Shown here one piece after another: positions 1 to 9,691 of a stretch of DNA of 64,000 bases. A model generated the notes under the pieces. That model worked only from the letters and a program-made list of their open reading frames with translations. It did no database searches and was not told where the DNA came from. Every line of letters begins with the position of its first letter. Position 1 is the first letter of the stretch. The position numbers were made by a program, and so were the translations under genes. The DNA lies in the NCBI RefSeq assembly GCF_021044885.1, contig NZ_JAJNOD010000001.1, positions 1,426,001-1,490,000 on the forward strand, written 5' to 3'. The DNA comes from Microbacterium nymphoidis. Its GTDB lineage: Bacteria; Actinomycetota; Actinomycetes; Actinomycetales; Microbacteriaceae.

Positions 1-368
1 GGCTGCAGCTCTTCGACGGCTTCGCCGATGCCGCCCCCGCAGAGCGCAACACGTGCCGGTATCTGCTGCTCGATCCGCGCGCACGTCTGGTGTTCGCCGA
101 GTGGGAGGACCTCGCTCGCGGTGCCGTCGCGCAACTCCGCGCGGCCAACGCCGATGACCTGCGTTCACCCGCGCTGGCGGACTTCGTCGCGGAACTCAGC
201 GAGGCCAGCGATCAGTTCGCGCTGTGGTGGGGCGAGCACCTCGTCGAGCGGCGGCGGGCATCCACCACGCACGTGCGCAGCGACGGCAAGCTGCAGGCCC
301 GCCGGTACGAGGTGCTTCACCTGCCGGAGGACGGCCTGCGGATGACTCTCTGGCTCCCGGCGGCCTGA
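1..368 (+). CDS. XRE-family regulator, MmyB-like ligand-binding domain (C-terminal part only)
   Basis: The open frame enters from before the window and ends at TGA 366-368. The visible 121 residues contain RNTCRYLLLDPRAR, VFAEWEDLAR, a WW pair and a final TLWLPA. This is the usual layout of the MmyB-like ligand-binding domain (PF17765) that follows an N-terminal helix-turn-helix in many actinobacterial XRE regulators. The DNA-binding half lies outside the window, so its target is unknown. It converges on the signal peptidase gene, with 27 bp between the two stops. The family call rests on motif memory only. Confidence 0.75.
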   Translation, partial: LQLFDGFADAAPAERNTCRYLLLDPRARLVFAEWEDLARGAVAQLRAANADDLRSPALADFVAELSEASDQFALWWGEHLVERRRASTTHVRSDGKLQARRYEVLHLPEDGLRMTLWLPAA

Positions 369-395
369 CACGACGCTATCTCCGCCCCACCGACG

Positions 396-1121
396 TCACT
401 TCGTGGCCACCGGCGTCGTGGACGGCACCTCGCCGAATGCCTGGGTCTCGCCCAGGGTGCGCCAGTCACGGATCGGCCAGGTGACGGCGATGGCGGTGCC
501 GACCACGTCGGAGATCGGCACGAACCCCCGTCCCGGCTGGCCCTGATGGCGGCGTGAATCCGACGAGTTCTGCCGGTTGTCGCCCATCACCCACACCGCC
601 CCCTCCGGGACCACCACGTCGAACGGCAGCCCGAAGGACGAGCCCAGCTGCGGATCTCGGAGGTAGGGCTCGGTGATCGGCACCCCGTTCACCGACACCC
701 GCAACTGCGCGTCGCAGCACACGACGTGGTCCCCGGGGAGCCCGACCACCCGCTTGATCACGTACTGCTCTTCCGGTGCATCGACGATCCTGAGCGTCTC
801 AAGCACAGATTCAACGGGATTCTTCGGCGCCGCGGGGACGTCGGGGACCCAGTCCTGGCTGTCGCGGAAGACCACCACATCGCCGCGGGAGAAGCTCCCC
901 TCCCCGGCTTGCAGCTGGTTGACCATCACCCGGTCACCGATCTGGAGCGTGGCCGACATGGAGGCGGACGGAATCGAGAACACCCGGATGAAGAACACCT
1001 TCGACACCCATGCCAGCAGCAACAGCACCAGGGTGATGACCATCACGTCGCGCACGAAACGCCAGAACCGGCGTGACCTCGACGCCGCCGGCAGGTCCTC
1101 ATCGACCGCACTCACGCGCAT
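396..1121 (-). CDS. lepB: Signal peptidase I
   Basis: This is a membrane-bound serine protease that removes signal peptides from exported preproteins on the outer face of the membrane. It has 241 residues. A basic N-terminus is followed by one membrane helix (about residues 27-47). Box B is SIPSASM with the catalytic serine near residue 54, the lysine box is YVIKRVVGLPGD with the general-base lysine near residue 123, and box E is MGDNRQNSSDSR. All catalytic elements of the family are therefore present. The ATG at 1121 is preceded closely by GAAGGGA; a GTG six bases further in (1115) has better spacing and is a possible real start. It is a stand-alone gene, convergent with the regulator before it. 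Confidence 0.93.
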   Translation of the reverse strand: MRVSAVDEDLPAASRSRRFWRFVRDVMVITLVLLLLAWVSKVFFIRVFSIPSASMSATLQIGDRVMVNQLQAGEGSFSRGDVVVFRDSQDWVPDVPAAPKNPVESVLETLRIVDAPEEQYVIKRVVGLPGDHVVCCDAQLRVSVNGVPITEPYLRDPQLGSSFGLPFDVVVPEGAVWVMGDNRQNSSDSRRHQGQPGRGFVPISDVVGTAIAVTWPIRDWRTLGETQAFGEVPSTTPVATK

Positions 1122-1221
1122 TCCCTTCGCCCGAACGCGCCCTTCAGCACGGATCGGGTAGATGCATCATGCACCTTCCGAGAAGGTTATGCGAGGGGCA
1201 CGCCGTGGAGGCGCTGCCAGC

Positions 1222-1956
1222 TCAGAGCACGCGGGAGAGGAACTCCGCCGTCTCGGGACGCTCGGGAGCGTCGAAGATCTGCTCGGGCGGGCCCTGCTCG
1301 ATGAGGACGCCGTCCTTGAGGAAGACGACCTGATCCGCCGCACTGCGGGCGAAAGCCATCTCATGAGTGGCCATCAGAATGGTGGCCCCCGCGTCCTTGA
1401 GTTCGCGCACCACATCTAGCACCTCGCCCACCAGCTGCGGGTCGAGAGCGCTCGTGATCTCATCGAGCAGCAGAACCTGCGGATCCGTCATCACGGCCCG
1501 GGCGATGGCGACGCGCTGCTGCTGTCCGCCGGAGAGACGGTCGGGGTAGGAGCCGGCCTTGTCGCCGAGGCCCATGCGCTGCAGCAGTTCACGGCCCCGT
1601 GCCTCGGCCTGCGCCCGTGGCATCTTGAACACCTTGCGCGCGGCGAGGGTGACATTGTCGAGCACGCTCATATGCGGGAAGAGGTTGAAGTGCTGGAACA
1701 CCACCCCGATCCGGGCGCGCACGAGGTCCGCGTTGACCCGCGGATCGGTGATGTCGTGCCCCTCCAGGAAGATCTGACCGTCATCGATCTGCTCGATGAG
1801 GTTGATGGTCTTCAGCAGCGTCGATTTTCCGGAGCCGGACGCACCGATCAGCACGATGACCTCGTGCCGGTGCACGGCGAGGTCGATGCCGCGCAGCACC
1901 GGATTGTCGCCGAAGTTCTTCCTCACACCACGGATGTCGAGAACTAGCTCGGTCAC
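1222..1956 (-). CDS. Polar amino-acid ABC importer, ATP-binding subunit
   Basis: This 244-residue protein is the cytoplasmic ATPase that powers the neighbouring permease. It has Walker A GASGSGKST (residues 38-46), a Q-loop in FQHFNLFPHMSV, signature LSGGQQQRVAIARA (from 141), and Walker B LLLDEITSALD. The residue after the catalytic glutamate is Ile instead of Pro, a substitution I recall from this subfamily. It most resembles GlnQ/HisP-type polar amino-acid importers. The GTG start overlaps the permease stop by 4 nt (GTGA), so the two are translationally coupled. Substrate specificity cannot be read from the sequence. Confidence 0.92.
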   Translation of the reverse strand: MTELVLDIRGVRKNFGDNPVLRGIDLAVHRHEVIVLIGASGSGKSTLLKTINLIEQIDDGQIFLEGHDITDPRVNADLVRARIGVVFQHFNLFPHMSVLDNVTLAARKVFKMPRAQAEARGRELLQRMGLGDKAGSYPDRLSGGQQQRVAIARAVMTDPQVLLLDEITSALDPQLVGEVLDVVRELKDAGATILMATHEMAFARSAADQVVFLKDGVLIEQGPPEQIFDAPERPETAEFLSRVL

Positions 1957-2813
1957 ACCAGACCCCCCTGCTGTTCGCGCTTCTGAGCCCGCGCCGAGTA
2001 CCAGTCAGTGAGACGGATCATGGGGAAGCTGATGAGGACGAAGAGGAGCCCCGCCACCACGTAGGGCGTGTAGTTGTAGGTGAGGGCGTTCTGGATCTGC
2101 GCCGCGCGCACCGCGTCCACGGCGCCCAGCACGGAGATGAGGCCGACGTCCTTCTGCAGCGAGATGAAGTCGTTCATCAGTGCGGGCGTGACCTTGCGCA
2201 CGCCCTGCGGCATGACCACCATCCGGAGGGTCTGCGCATGGGTGAGGCCGAGGGATCGCGCGGCCGTGCGCTGCGAGGGGTGTACGGCCTCCATCCCCGC
2301 ACGCAGCACCTCGGACACGTAGGCCGAGTAGGTGATGATGAGCGCGATCGTGCCCCATACGGCCATGTCGACCTTCGGGAAGATCTTCAGCGTCGGGATG
2401 CCGAAGCCCACGAGGTACAGAACGATGAGCACGGGGATCCCGCGGAACAGGTCCACGTAGATCGTGGCGGCGGCGCGCAGCGGGAAGAACACCGGGCCGC
2501 GGAGGCTGCGCACCACGGCCAGCAGGGTGGCGAAGATCGCGACGCCGATGGTGGCGAAGAACAGCACGCGGATGTTCAGCCAGAGGCCCTGCAGGATCTT
2601 CGGGAACACCTCGATGCCGTAGCCGACATCGAAGAATGTCTGCTGCACGCTGGACCAGCCGGGCGTGTTCACGAGGATCAGCCAGATCACGATCGCGAAG
2701 ATCAGCGTGGAGGCGAGGCTCAGCAGAACGGAACGGCGGGAACGCCGCGCCCGGAAGGCACGGCGTTCCCGTTCGATCTCGCTGATCTCGGTGGGCGGGC
2801 CACCAGCTGTCAT
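1953..2813 (-). CDS. Polar amino-acid ABC importer, permease
   Basis: This 286-residue inner-membrane protein has a charged cytoplasmic N-terminus rich in Arg, then about five or six hydrophobic segments. The EAA loop sequence SLGLTHAQTLRMVVMPQGVRK is typical of the HisM/GlnP permease family and contacts the ATPase. It probably works as a homodimer. The ATG lies 7-8 nt after GGAGTCC. The gene sits between the binding protein (56 bp upstream) and the ATPase (4-nt overlap), giving the usual order binding protein-permease-ATPase. Confidence 0.93.
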   Translation of the reverse strand: MTAGGPPTEISEIERERRAFRARRSRRSVLLSLASTLIFAIVIWLILVNTPGWSSVQQTFFDVGYGIEVFPKILQGLWLNIRVLFFATIGVAIFATLLAVVRSLRGPVFFPLRAAATIYVDLFRGIPVLIVLYLVGFGIPTLKIFPKVDMAVWGTIALIITYSAYVSEVLRAGMEAVHPSQRTAARSLGLTHAQTLRMVVMPQGVRKVTPALMNDFISLQKDVGLISVLGAVDAVRAAQIQNALTYNYTPYVVAGLLFVLISFPMIRLTDWYSARAQKREQQGGLV

Positions 2814-2869
2814 GGGAGGACTCCTGTCCGCATCGTCTCAGCGCAGCGTACGCGGTGAGACACGCGTCC

Positions 2870-3745
2870 TTACTTGAGGACCGGAACCGCGGCCTCGGTG
2901 GAGAGCCACTTGGTGGTGATCTCCTCGAGCTTGCCGGAGTCGCGCAGAGCGTCGACCGCGGCCGTCACGTCGGCGGTGAGCTTGGAGTCCTTGGGCAGCA
3001 CGAAGGCGAGCTCGTCGCCACCGGTGGTGTCGGCGAACTGACCCACGATGGCCGAGCCCTCCACCTGTGCACCGGTGACGTAGAACGCGGTGGGCAGGTC
3101 GGTGACAATGGCATCGATCTGGCCGGACTGCAGGGCCGCGACGAGGTCTGCGTTGGTGTTGAACACCTGCGGCTCCACCCCGGTCGCGTCCACGAGCGTG
3201 GTGTAGCTGGTGGTGCCGACCATCACGCCGACCGAGGCCTTCTTCAGGGCGTCGATCGAGCCGAGGGTCTTCGCGGTGGCGTCGTCCTTCGCCACGACCA
3301 CCTGGGAGGTGGTGTAGTACGGCGACGAGAAGTCGACGGCCTTCGCACGGTCCTCGCTGATGGAGTACTGCTGGATGTTGAGGTCCCAGTCCTTCTCGCC
3401 GGGCGTGATCGCCGCATCGAAGGTGGTGCGCACCCAGGTGATGTCGTCGGCGGTGAAGCCGAGCTGCTCGGCGACGGCGCACGCGACGGCGGCCTCGAAG
3501 CCCTCGCACGATGCGGGGTCGTCGTTCTTCACCCACGGCTCGTATGCGGGCTCACCGGTGGCGATCGTGAGCGTGCCCTCGGCAACCGTGGGCAGCGACG
3601 ACTCGGCACCCGCGATCGGGGTGCCCTCGGCGGTGGGCTCTGCGTCGGCCGTGGATCCGGCGGAGCAGGCGGAAAGAGCGAGCAGGCCGGCAGCGACACC
3701 GGCGACGACCAGCCCGTGACGGACGGAGCGGAGGATGGAAGGCAT
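2870..3745 (-). CDS. Polar amino-acid ABC importer, substrate-binding lipoprotein
   Basis: This 291-residue extracellular solute-binding protein of family 3 captures the amino acid and hands it to the permease. The start was set at ATG 3745, not at the far upstream ATG at 3889. Here a positively charged stretch and hydrophobic core are followed by the lipobox LSAC, and CTGAGG lies about 7 nt upstream. The body contains ITWVRTTFDAAITPGEKDWD, QQYSISEDRAKAVDFSSPYY and the closing region LRDSGKLEEITTKWL, all typical of this family. It is the first gene of the three-gene operon. Confidence 0.92.
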   Translation of the reverse strand: MPSILRSVRHGLVVAGVAAGLLALSACSAGSTADAEPTAEGTPIAGAESSLPTVAEGTLTIATGEPAYEPWVKNDDPASCEGFEAAVACAVAEQLGFTADDITWVRTTFDAAITPGEKDWDLNIQQYSISEDRAKAVDFSSPYYTTSQVVVAKDDATAKTLGSIDALKKASVGVMVGTTSYTTLVDATGVEPQVFNTNADLVAALQSGQIDAIVTDLPTAFYVTGAQVEGSAIVGQFADTTGGDELAFVLPKDSKLTADVTAAVDALRDSGKLEEITTKWLSTEAAVPVLK

Positions 3746-3979
3746 GGCGGACCTCAGGATTCGGGAGTGCGCTCGGGAGCGGACTCGTTTTCGCGGCGGC
3801 GCATGAGCACGATCACGGACGCACGCGTGTGCTCGGGTTGGTTCCAGGGTAGGCGGCGAGGTGCCGCGACGCCGAACAAGGTGACGCACTGTTGCGGAAC
3901 CGGTACCTGACGACGCACAGCTCCCCGGGCGAAAGATGGAAAACCCTGCGACCCGGCACGGCGATGGGGCACCGGCACC
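3746..3979. other. Intergenic stretch with no supported gene
   Basis: About 230 bp lie between the binding-protein start and the hexanucleotide repeat. Open frames here are short, overlap the repeat and show no recognisable protein. The promoter of the amino-acid importer must lie in this interval, but I do not see a convincing -35/-10 pair. Confidence 0.4.
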
Positions 3980-4497
<518 letters not shown>

Positions 4498-4501
<4 letters not shown>

Positions 4502-5808
4502 TCGTCCTCCTTCGCGGCCGACGTCTCGCCGGCGATCACGGTGCGGATCGCGCGCCCGGCCCCGTCCTCCGCGAGCGCGGCCAGCCCATCGGCGACTCCC
4601 GCCTCCTGGCCGAGATCCACGTCGTCGAGCCGGAAACAGGCGAGGTCCGCGCGAGCGCCCACGGCGAGGTAGCCGGTGCGATCCGGCCCGACGTCGATGC
4701 CCATCGCGTGAGCGCCGCCGAGGGTGGCGGCCGACAGCAGCCGCTCGTGCAGATCGCGGTCGGCGTATCCCTGTGCGCGGGCGATGCGCACGAGAGCCGA
4801 CACATCGGCCATCAGATCCAGCGACGGACTCGACGAGAGCGAGTCGGTGCCCACCGCGACGGCACTCCCCTCCCGCAGATAGGCCGCCACGGGGGGCGCA
4901 TCCAGACCGATGACGTCGTTGGAGCGCGGGCACAGCGCCACCGACGTCCCGCGGGCGCGCAGCAGCGCGCGGTCCGCAGCTGTCATGTACACCCCGTGCG
5001 CCACGTGACAGTCGGGGCCGAGGACGCCGAGCTGATCGACGAACTCCGTGGCGCTGGCACCGAAGCCGGCGGCACGCAGCGACTGGAAGCTCTCCAGCTT
5101 GGCGAAACGCCACGGATCCCCGGGGGCGGTGCCGGGGCGCTCCCCCTCGAACGCGCTCTCCCCGAGGTGCAGGTGCGTGCGCAGCCCGCGGGCGCGAACG
5201 ATGTCGGGGATCTCCAGCAGCGGTTCGGTGTCCAGCGAGTAGGGGGCGTGCGGCGACAGACCTGCGCCCGGCACTGGCGGGATCCGGTCGAGCTCGGTGA
5301 TGATCAGCTCGCGGCCGCGGGCCGCCCAGTCCTCGTTGGTCCAGCTCATCACCTCCCAGTAGGTGATGCCGCCGAGGCCCGTCTCGCCGAGCACGGGCAG
5401 CGCCTCGGCATCCGTCACGATGTCCGCCACTGAGGTGATGCCGGCGCGAATCATCTGCTGTGCACCGGCCACGGCATCGGCGTGCCAGTCGTGTGGGCGC
5501 TCATACACCGCGTCGAACGCGTCGGCCCAGTCGTCGAAGCCGGCATAGCGCCCCTGACCGACCTCGGCCATGCCGGAGTACTGCAGGTGGGAGTGCGCGT
5601 TGACGAGGCCGGGCAGGAGCGCACCCTCGATGCGGATCTCCTCGAAGCGCTCGCCCCGGTCGGCGAGCATGTCCCGCACCCAGGCCCGTTCGCCGACACG
5701 GAGGATGCGTCCGTGTCGCACCGCGACGGCGCCGTCCCTCATCGCGGGTGCCGTCATGGGCACCACGAGACGGGCGGAGTACAGGGTGATGTCGCTGACG
5801 TCAGTCAT
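4498..5808 (-). CDS. Amidohydrolase of the SAH/MTA-deaminase (ATZ/TRZ) type
   Basis: This 436-residue cytosolic metal-dependent hydrolase has the metal-binding NAHSH motif near residue 75, THLHLGES in the middle, VAHGVYM, and GTDSLSSSPSLDLM near the end, so all metal ligands of the family are in place. Family members deaminate S-adenosylhomocysteine, methylthioadenosine, aminofutalosine, cytosine or triazines; which applies here cannot be told. It begins inside the last codons of the SAHH-like gene (8-nt overlap ATGACTGA) and overlaps the cupin by 4 nt. The three are evidently co-translated in a thiamine-regulated operon. A role in pyrimidine or purine-thioether salvage is inference. Confidence 0.85.
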
Positions 5809-7414
5809 CGCTCTCTCGGGTTGGGGCCGGGGTGGGACGGGCGTCGGGGAAGCGCGCCGGGAGCCAGTCGACGGCGGTGGGCACGGACGACGATGGGGCG
5901 GGGACGGGACGATCCAGCAGCCCGGCGGCGATGGCCTCGTCCTCGGACGGAGGGAGGGGAAACACGCCAGGCAGCGGGAACGCCCCCTCGGCGAGCAGCC
6001 GCGCGGCGGCGAGCTGCGCGGCGAAGGAGTAGTCCATGATCTGCACGGGGTTGCCCTCGGCTGCCGTGATGTTGATGCAGCCGCCACGGTCGAGCACGAC
6101 GACGGCGTGCGAAGCGTCCAGCCGCAGACGCTCCACCTTCGGGGCGAGCTCGGGTTCCCAGCGGGCTCCGGCGCTGAGCGCCGACGACAGGTCGATCTCA
6201 TCGATGACCCCGCCGGCCACCGCGAACACGGTATCGGAGGGTGCCGCGCGCAGCAGGTCCACCGGGACGGTGCGGGCCATGCCGGTGGCGGAGATGACGA
6301 CGCCGCCGCGTGCAAGCGCCGATGCGGCCGGACCGGTCACGTAGCCGGCAGAGCGCGCCTCGAGCTCGCGCACCGGGTCGGTCTCCACGACGGTGACATC
6401 GCCTCCCAGCGCGCGCACGTGCTGCGCGACTCCCTCGCCGACCGGGCCGTAGCCGATCACCGTGACCGGGGAACCGCCGAAACCGCGGCCGATCCCGTCC
6501 AGCAGATCGGCGATCGCGAAGACGCAGGACTGACCGGTGCCGTAGCGGTTGTCGAAGCGTGTCTTCATGCGCGCATCGTTGACCGCCACGACGGGAACGG
6601 TCAACGCGTCACCCATCGCCCGCAGCGGACGAAGGCCGCTCGTGGTCTCCTCCGCTGCGCCACGGAGGGGCACGCTGTCCAGCAGCGCCAGCCGGATGAG
6701 GTGGGCACCGTCGTCCAGCAGGAAATCCAGGCCCTCCGCGAGGAAGGCGCGGGCATTGGCCAGCTGGCGCGATTCGTGGGTGGAGGCGTGAACGGTGAAG
6801 CCGCGGCGCCGCAGCGCTTCGGCGATGGCCGGATCCGTCTCGTCCGCGTGCGCGTAGAGCACCACGCGCGCACCGGCTTCGCGCAAGAAGAGGGCGAGGT
6901 TCGCGGTCTTGGGCTCCAGCACCATGCTGATGCCGAAGGTCGTGCCCGTGAGCATCCCGCCGAGCCGCTGGGTCTGCACCGCACACGCGCTCATGAAGTC
7001 GTGCGCCCATTGCAGGCGGGCATCCGCGTCGGAGATGTCGGCGACCGGCGTCCGCACCGCCCTCGCCGGCAGCACGCGGACCAGCCGCCCGGCCTCACGG
7101 AACGCACGGAACGGATCGCGAGTGGGCTCGCTCTGCGCCTGCCCTCCGGCCTCGAACGCGGGCTCGTCGCCGCACTCGATGACCACCGCGCCGTCGACGA
7201 GCTCGTCGCCCCGGAGGCGGACACCGGTGTCACCGTCCGCGTAGACGTAGGCCGCGTCGCCGAGCCCGCAGATCACGGCGCCGAGGCGGCGCAGCAGGTC
7301 TCGCAGCGCCGCGGTCCTGTCGTCATCCGGCACCACGGCGGTGGGCTGTCCGGAGACGACGAGGTTTCCCGCCGCAGCGAATCGGCGGACGATTCGTTCG
7401 GGCGCCTCGTGCAC
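5801..7414 (-). CDS. S-adenosylhomocysteinase-fold protein lacking catalytic histidines
   Basis: This 537-residue protein has about 115 residues of unrecognised N-terminal sequence, then an SAHH-like body. The body contains FLLDDGAH (231-238), AEETTSG (254-260), NDARMKTRFDNRYG with Lys284, Asp288 and Asn289 matching the catalytic K/D/N, and the NAD-binding GYGPVGEGVAQ (321-331). GGCINITAAEGNP and PVQIMDYSFAAQ resemble the archaeal/Thermotoga branch. The His of the 'NIGHFD' motif is Gly here (around 401), the His of 'LHxxxxTA' is Val (about 165), and the His of 'GHP' is Asn (455). It is therefore unlikely to be an ordinary SAH hydrolase. The GTG start at 7414 has GGAGGG unusually close; no better start was found. 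It lies 24 bp after ykoC in the same operon. Confidence 0.8.
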   Translation of the reverse strand: MHEAPERIVRRFAAAGNLVVSGQPTAVVPDDDRTAALRDLLRRLGAVICGLGDAAYVYADGDTGVRLRGDELVDGAVVIECGDEPAFEAGGQAQSEPTRDPFRAFREAGRLVRVLPARAVRTPVADISDADARLQWAHDFMSACAVQTQRLGGMLTGTTFGISMVLEPKTANLALFLREAGARVVLYAHADETDPAIAEALRRRGFTVHASTHESRQLANARAFLAEGLDFLLDDGAHLIRLALLDSVPLRGAAEETTSGLRPLRAMGDALTVPVVAVNDARMKTRFDNRYGTGQSCVFAIADLLDGIGRGFGGSPVTVIGYGPVGEGVAQHVRALGGDVTVVETDPVRELEARSAGYVTGPAASALARGGVVISATGMARTVPVDLLRAAPSDTVFAVAGGVIDEIDLSSALSAGARWEPELAPKVERLRLDASHAVVVLDRGGCINITAAEGNPVQIMDYSFAAQLAAARLLAEGAFPLPGVFPLPPSEDEAIAAGLLDRPVPAPSSSVPTAVDWLPARFPDARPTPAPTRESDD

Positions 7415-7438
7415 CCCTCCAGCGTACCGACGCGGGGC

Positions 7439-8242
7439 TCACGCCGGAGCGAGGACGAAGCTGAACGATCCGGTGACGATGGATGCCGACAGTGCGACGG
7501 CCGAGACCACCGCTGCGGCCGCCATGAGGGCCGCGTCCCGACCGTCGAAGGGCGACGGGCGCGACCAGCTGCGCGCGTTCGAGGAGCCGAAGCCGCGCGC
7601 TTCCATGGCGGTCGCGAGCTTGGTGCCGCGGCGGATCGCGAGCACGAACAGGGCGAACGCCATGCCCAGCACGCGGCGGACGCGCCCCTGATCGGCGACA
7701 CCGCGTGCGCGGCGGGCCAGCCCGAGGGAGCGCACGTCGTCGGTCAGCAGTCCCAGCAGGCGCATGCCGGCGAGTGCCCCGAGAACGAACCGGCTGGGCA
7801 GACGCAGGCGCTGCGAGAGCGCGTCGGCGAGATCGGTCGGATCTATCGAGGCGAACAGCGCGATCGAGGGCAGCCCAATGGCGAACAGCCGGATCGTGGT
7901 GGCGAGCGCCAGCTCCAGCGAGCCTTCGCTGACGCGGATCGCACCCCACTCGAACAGCAGGGCCCCGGACGTGCGTCCGTACAAACCGATGCCGATCGCG
8001 GCCGCGGGGGCGCCGACCCAGACCGGGATGGTCCGGAAGAAGAACTCCTTCGGGCGCAGACCCGACGCGAACACGAAACCGAGTCCGAGCACGAGAGCGA
8101 CCGATGCCGAGACGACGTCGAGCGTGAGGACCAGCGGCAGGGCGAGCAGCAGCGAGGCCCCGAGCTTGGCCAGGGGTGAGCGCGGCGCGATGGGACCGCC
8201 CCGCTGACGAGTGGTGGTGCCCACCGGGATCGCGAGCGTCAC
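7439..8242 (-). CDS. ykoC: ECF importer T-component YkoC
   Basis: This 267-residue membrane protein couples the ATPase to the substrate-binding subunit of an energy-coupling-factor transporter. It has several hydrophobic segments between about residues 30 and 130. The two Ala-Arg-Gly motifs that dock into the ATPases follow (ARRARGVAD near 190 and AMEARGFGS near 225), then a last membrane segment. The start overlaps the ykoD stop (GTGA-type, 4 nt). By family and by the TPP riboswitch it should serve import of thiamine or its hydroxymethylpyrimidine precursor. Confidence 0.9.
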   Translation of the reverse strand: MTLAIPVGTTTRQRGGPIAPRSPLAKLGASLLLALPLVLTLDVVSASVALVLGLGFVFASGLRPKEFFFRTIPVWVGAPAAAIGIGLYGRTSGALLFEWGAIRVSEGSLELALATTIRLFAIGLPSIALFASIDPTDLADALSQRLRLPSRFVLGALAGMRLLGLLTDDVRSLGLARRARGVADQGRVRRVLGMAFALFVLAIRRGTKLATAMEARGFGSSNARSWSRPSPFDGRDAALMAAAAVVSAVALSASIVTGSFSFVLAPA

Positions 8243-9681
8243 GCGGCCTCCCCCACCCGGACGGTGCGGGCATGCAGCGCGGCGAGCACCTCGGTGTCGT
8301 GCGTCACGGCCACGATGGCCCGGCCTTCATCGCGCAACTCGGCCATCAGGGCGACAAGCTCCGCCCAGGTCACCGCATCCTGACCGAAGGTGGGCTCATC
8401 CAGCGCGATCACCCGGGGACCGGTGGCGAGCACGGCCGCCACGGTCAGCCGCCGCTGCTCGCCTCCCGACAGCGTGTAGGGATTGGCGTCGGCGAGACGA
8501 TCCAGCCGCAGGCGCGCGAGCAGCTCATCGGTGCGGGCTCGCACCTCCGCCTCCGATCTCTTCAGCGCGCGCAGCCCCACCTCCAGTTCGCCCCGCACGG
8601 TGGTGGACAGCAGCTGGTGCTCGGGTTCCTGAAAGACCATCCCGATCCGCGTCAGGAGATCACGCGAGCGCCAGCGGTACGGATCGGCGCGCAGCCCCGC
8701 GGCCAGCTCCGGGGCGGCGGCAACGACCCCGGCGGCCGGCGCGATGAGACCGGCCACGGTGAGCGCTAGCGTCGACTTCCCTGCTCCGTTTCGTCCCACG
8801 ATGCCGAGCGCCTCACCGGCTCGCACATCGACGTTCAGCGGACCGGCAACGGGGTGCCCGGCCACCCGCGCGACGGCGAGCTCGGTACCCCGCAACAGGG
8901 TGGCTCCGGGAGCGGTCGCCGCAGCGGCGGGGCGCTGGGGCGGATGCTCCGGCACCCAGACCCCCGCGGCGGCGAGTTCGGCACCGCGATCTCCCAGCAC
9001 CCGTTCCACCGGACCGTCAGCGATCACACCGCCCTCGCCCAGCACGATGATCCGGTCGATCACGGGCAGCCAGGCCTCGATGCGGTGCTCCACCACCAGC
9101 AGGGTGGCACCGGTCGATTCCAGCGCGCGGCGGACGGCGCCCTGCACCTCGGCCACGCCCTCCGGGTCGAGGTTCGCGGTGGGTTCGTCCAGGATGAGAG
9201 CGCCCGGCTGCATCGCCAGCACACCGGCCAGCGCGAGACGCTGCTTCTGGCCGCCGGAGAGCGCGGACGTGGATCGGTCCAGGGCGACGTCGAGTCCAAC
9301 CTCGTCCAGTGCCCGCCGCACGCGCGCGGGGATCTCCTGCGCAGGAACGCCCAGGTTCTCCGGACCGAAGGCGACGTCATCGCCCACCCGCGACAGCACG
9401 GCCTGGGTGTCCGGATCTTGTAGCACCAGTCCGACTCGCCCGCGGACGGCGGTGGCCGGGGATCCGTCGACGAGGAGCTCACCACGGGCTTCCCCCTCAT
9501 CGTCGCCGCCGAGCACGCCCCCGAAGGCGTGCAGAACGGTCGACTTCCCGGATCCCGAGGCGCCCAGCAGCAGCACGCGCTCCCCGGGCTCGACCCGGAA
9601 GGTCACGTCCGCCACCGCCCAGGCCCGGCGTGTGGCGTATCGCCACCCCCAGTCCCGCGCCTCCAGCGCCACCGCCGTCAT
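8239..9681 (-). CDS. ykoD: ECF importer duplicated ATPase YkoD
   Basis: This 480-residue protein carries two ABC ATPase domains in one chain. Domain 1 has GASGSGKST near residue 39, LSGGQKQRLALAGVLA and LILDEPTANLDPEG. Domain 2 has GRNGAGKST near 300, LSGGEQRRLTVAAVLA and IALDEPTFGQD. This fused arrangement is the YkoD type, unlike the separate EcfA1/EcfA2 of group II transporters. The start lies 10 bp after ykoE. It is regulated with the rest of the operon by the upstream TPP riboswitch. Confidence 0.94.
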   Translation of the reverse strand: MTAVALEARDWGWRYATRRAWAVADVTFRVEPGERVLLLGASGSGKSTVLHAFGGVLGGDDEGEARGELLVDGSPATAVRGRVGLVLQDPDTQAVLSRVGDDVAFGPENLGVPAQEIPARVRRALDEVGLDVALDRSTSALSGGQKQRLALAGVLAMQPGALILDEPTANLDPEGVAEVQGAVRRALESTGATLLVVEHRIEAWLPVIDRIIVLGEGGVIADGPVERVLGDRGAELAAAGVWVPEHPPQRPAAAATAPGATLLRGTELAVARVAGHPVAGPLNVDVRAGEALGIVGRNGAGKSTLALTVAGLIAPAAGVVAAAPELAAGLRADPYRWRSRDLLTRIGMVFQEPEHQLLSTTVRGELEVGLRALKRSEAEVRARTDELLARLRLDRLADANPYTLSGGEQRRLTVAAVLATGPRVIALDEPTFGQDAVTWAELVALMAELRDEGRAIVAVTHDTEVLAALHARTVRVGEAA

Positions 9682-9691
9682 CGCGGCCGGT

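Noticed and set aside
1173..1187. Short hairpin ACCTTC-cga-GAAGGT after the amino-acid ATPase gene
   Set aside because: Only six pairs and no T-run; too weak to call a terminator.
5570..8179. 869-codon rightward open frame
   Set aside because: It is a GC-driven shadow antisense to the SAHH-like and amidohydrolase genes; its composition (Arg, Gly, His, Asp) and lack of motifs are typical of such shadows.
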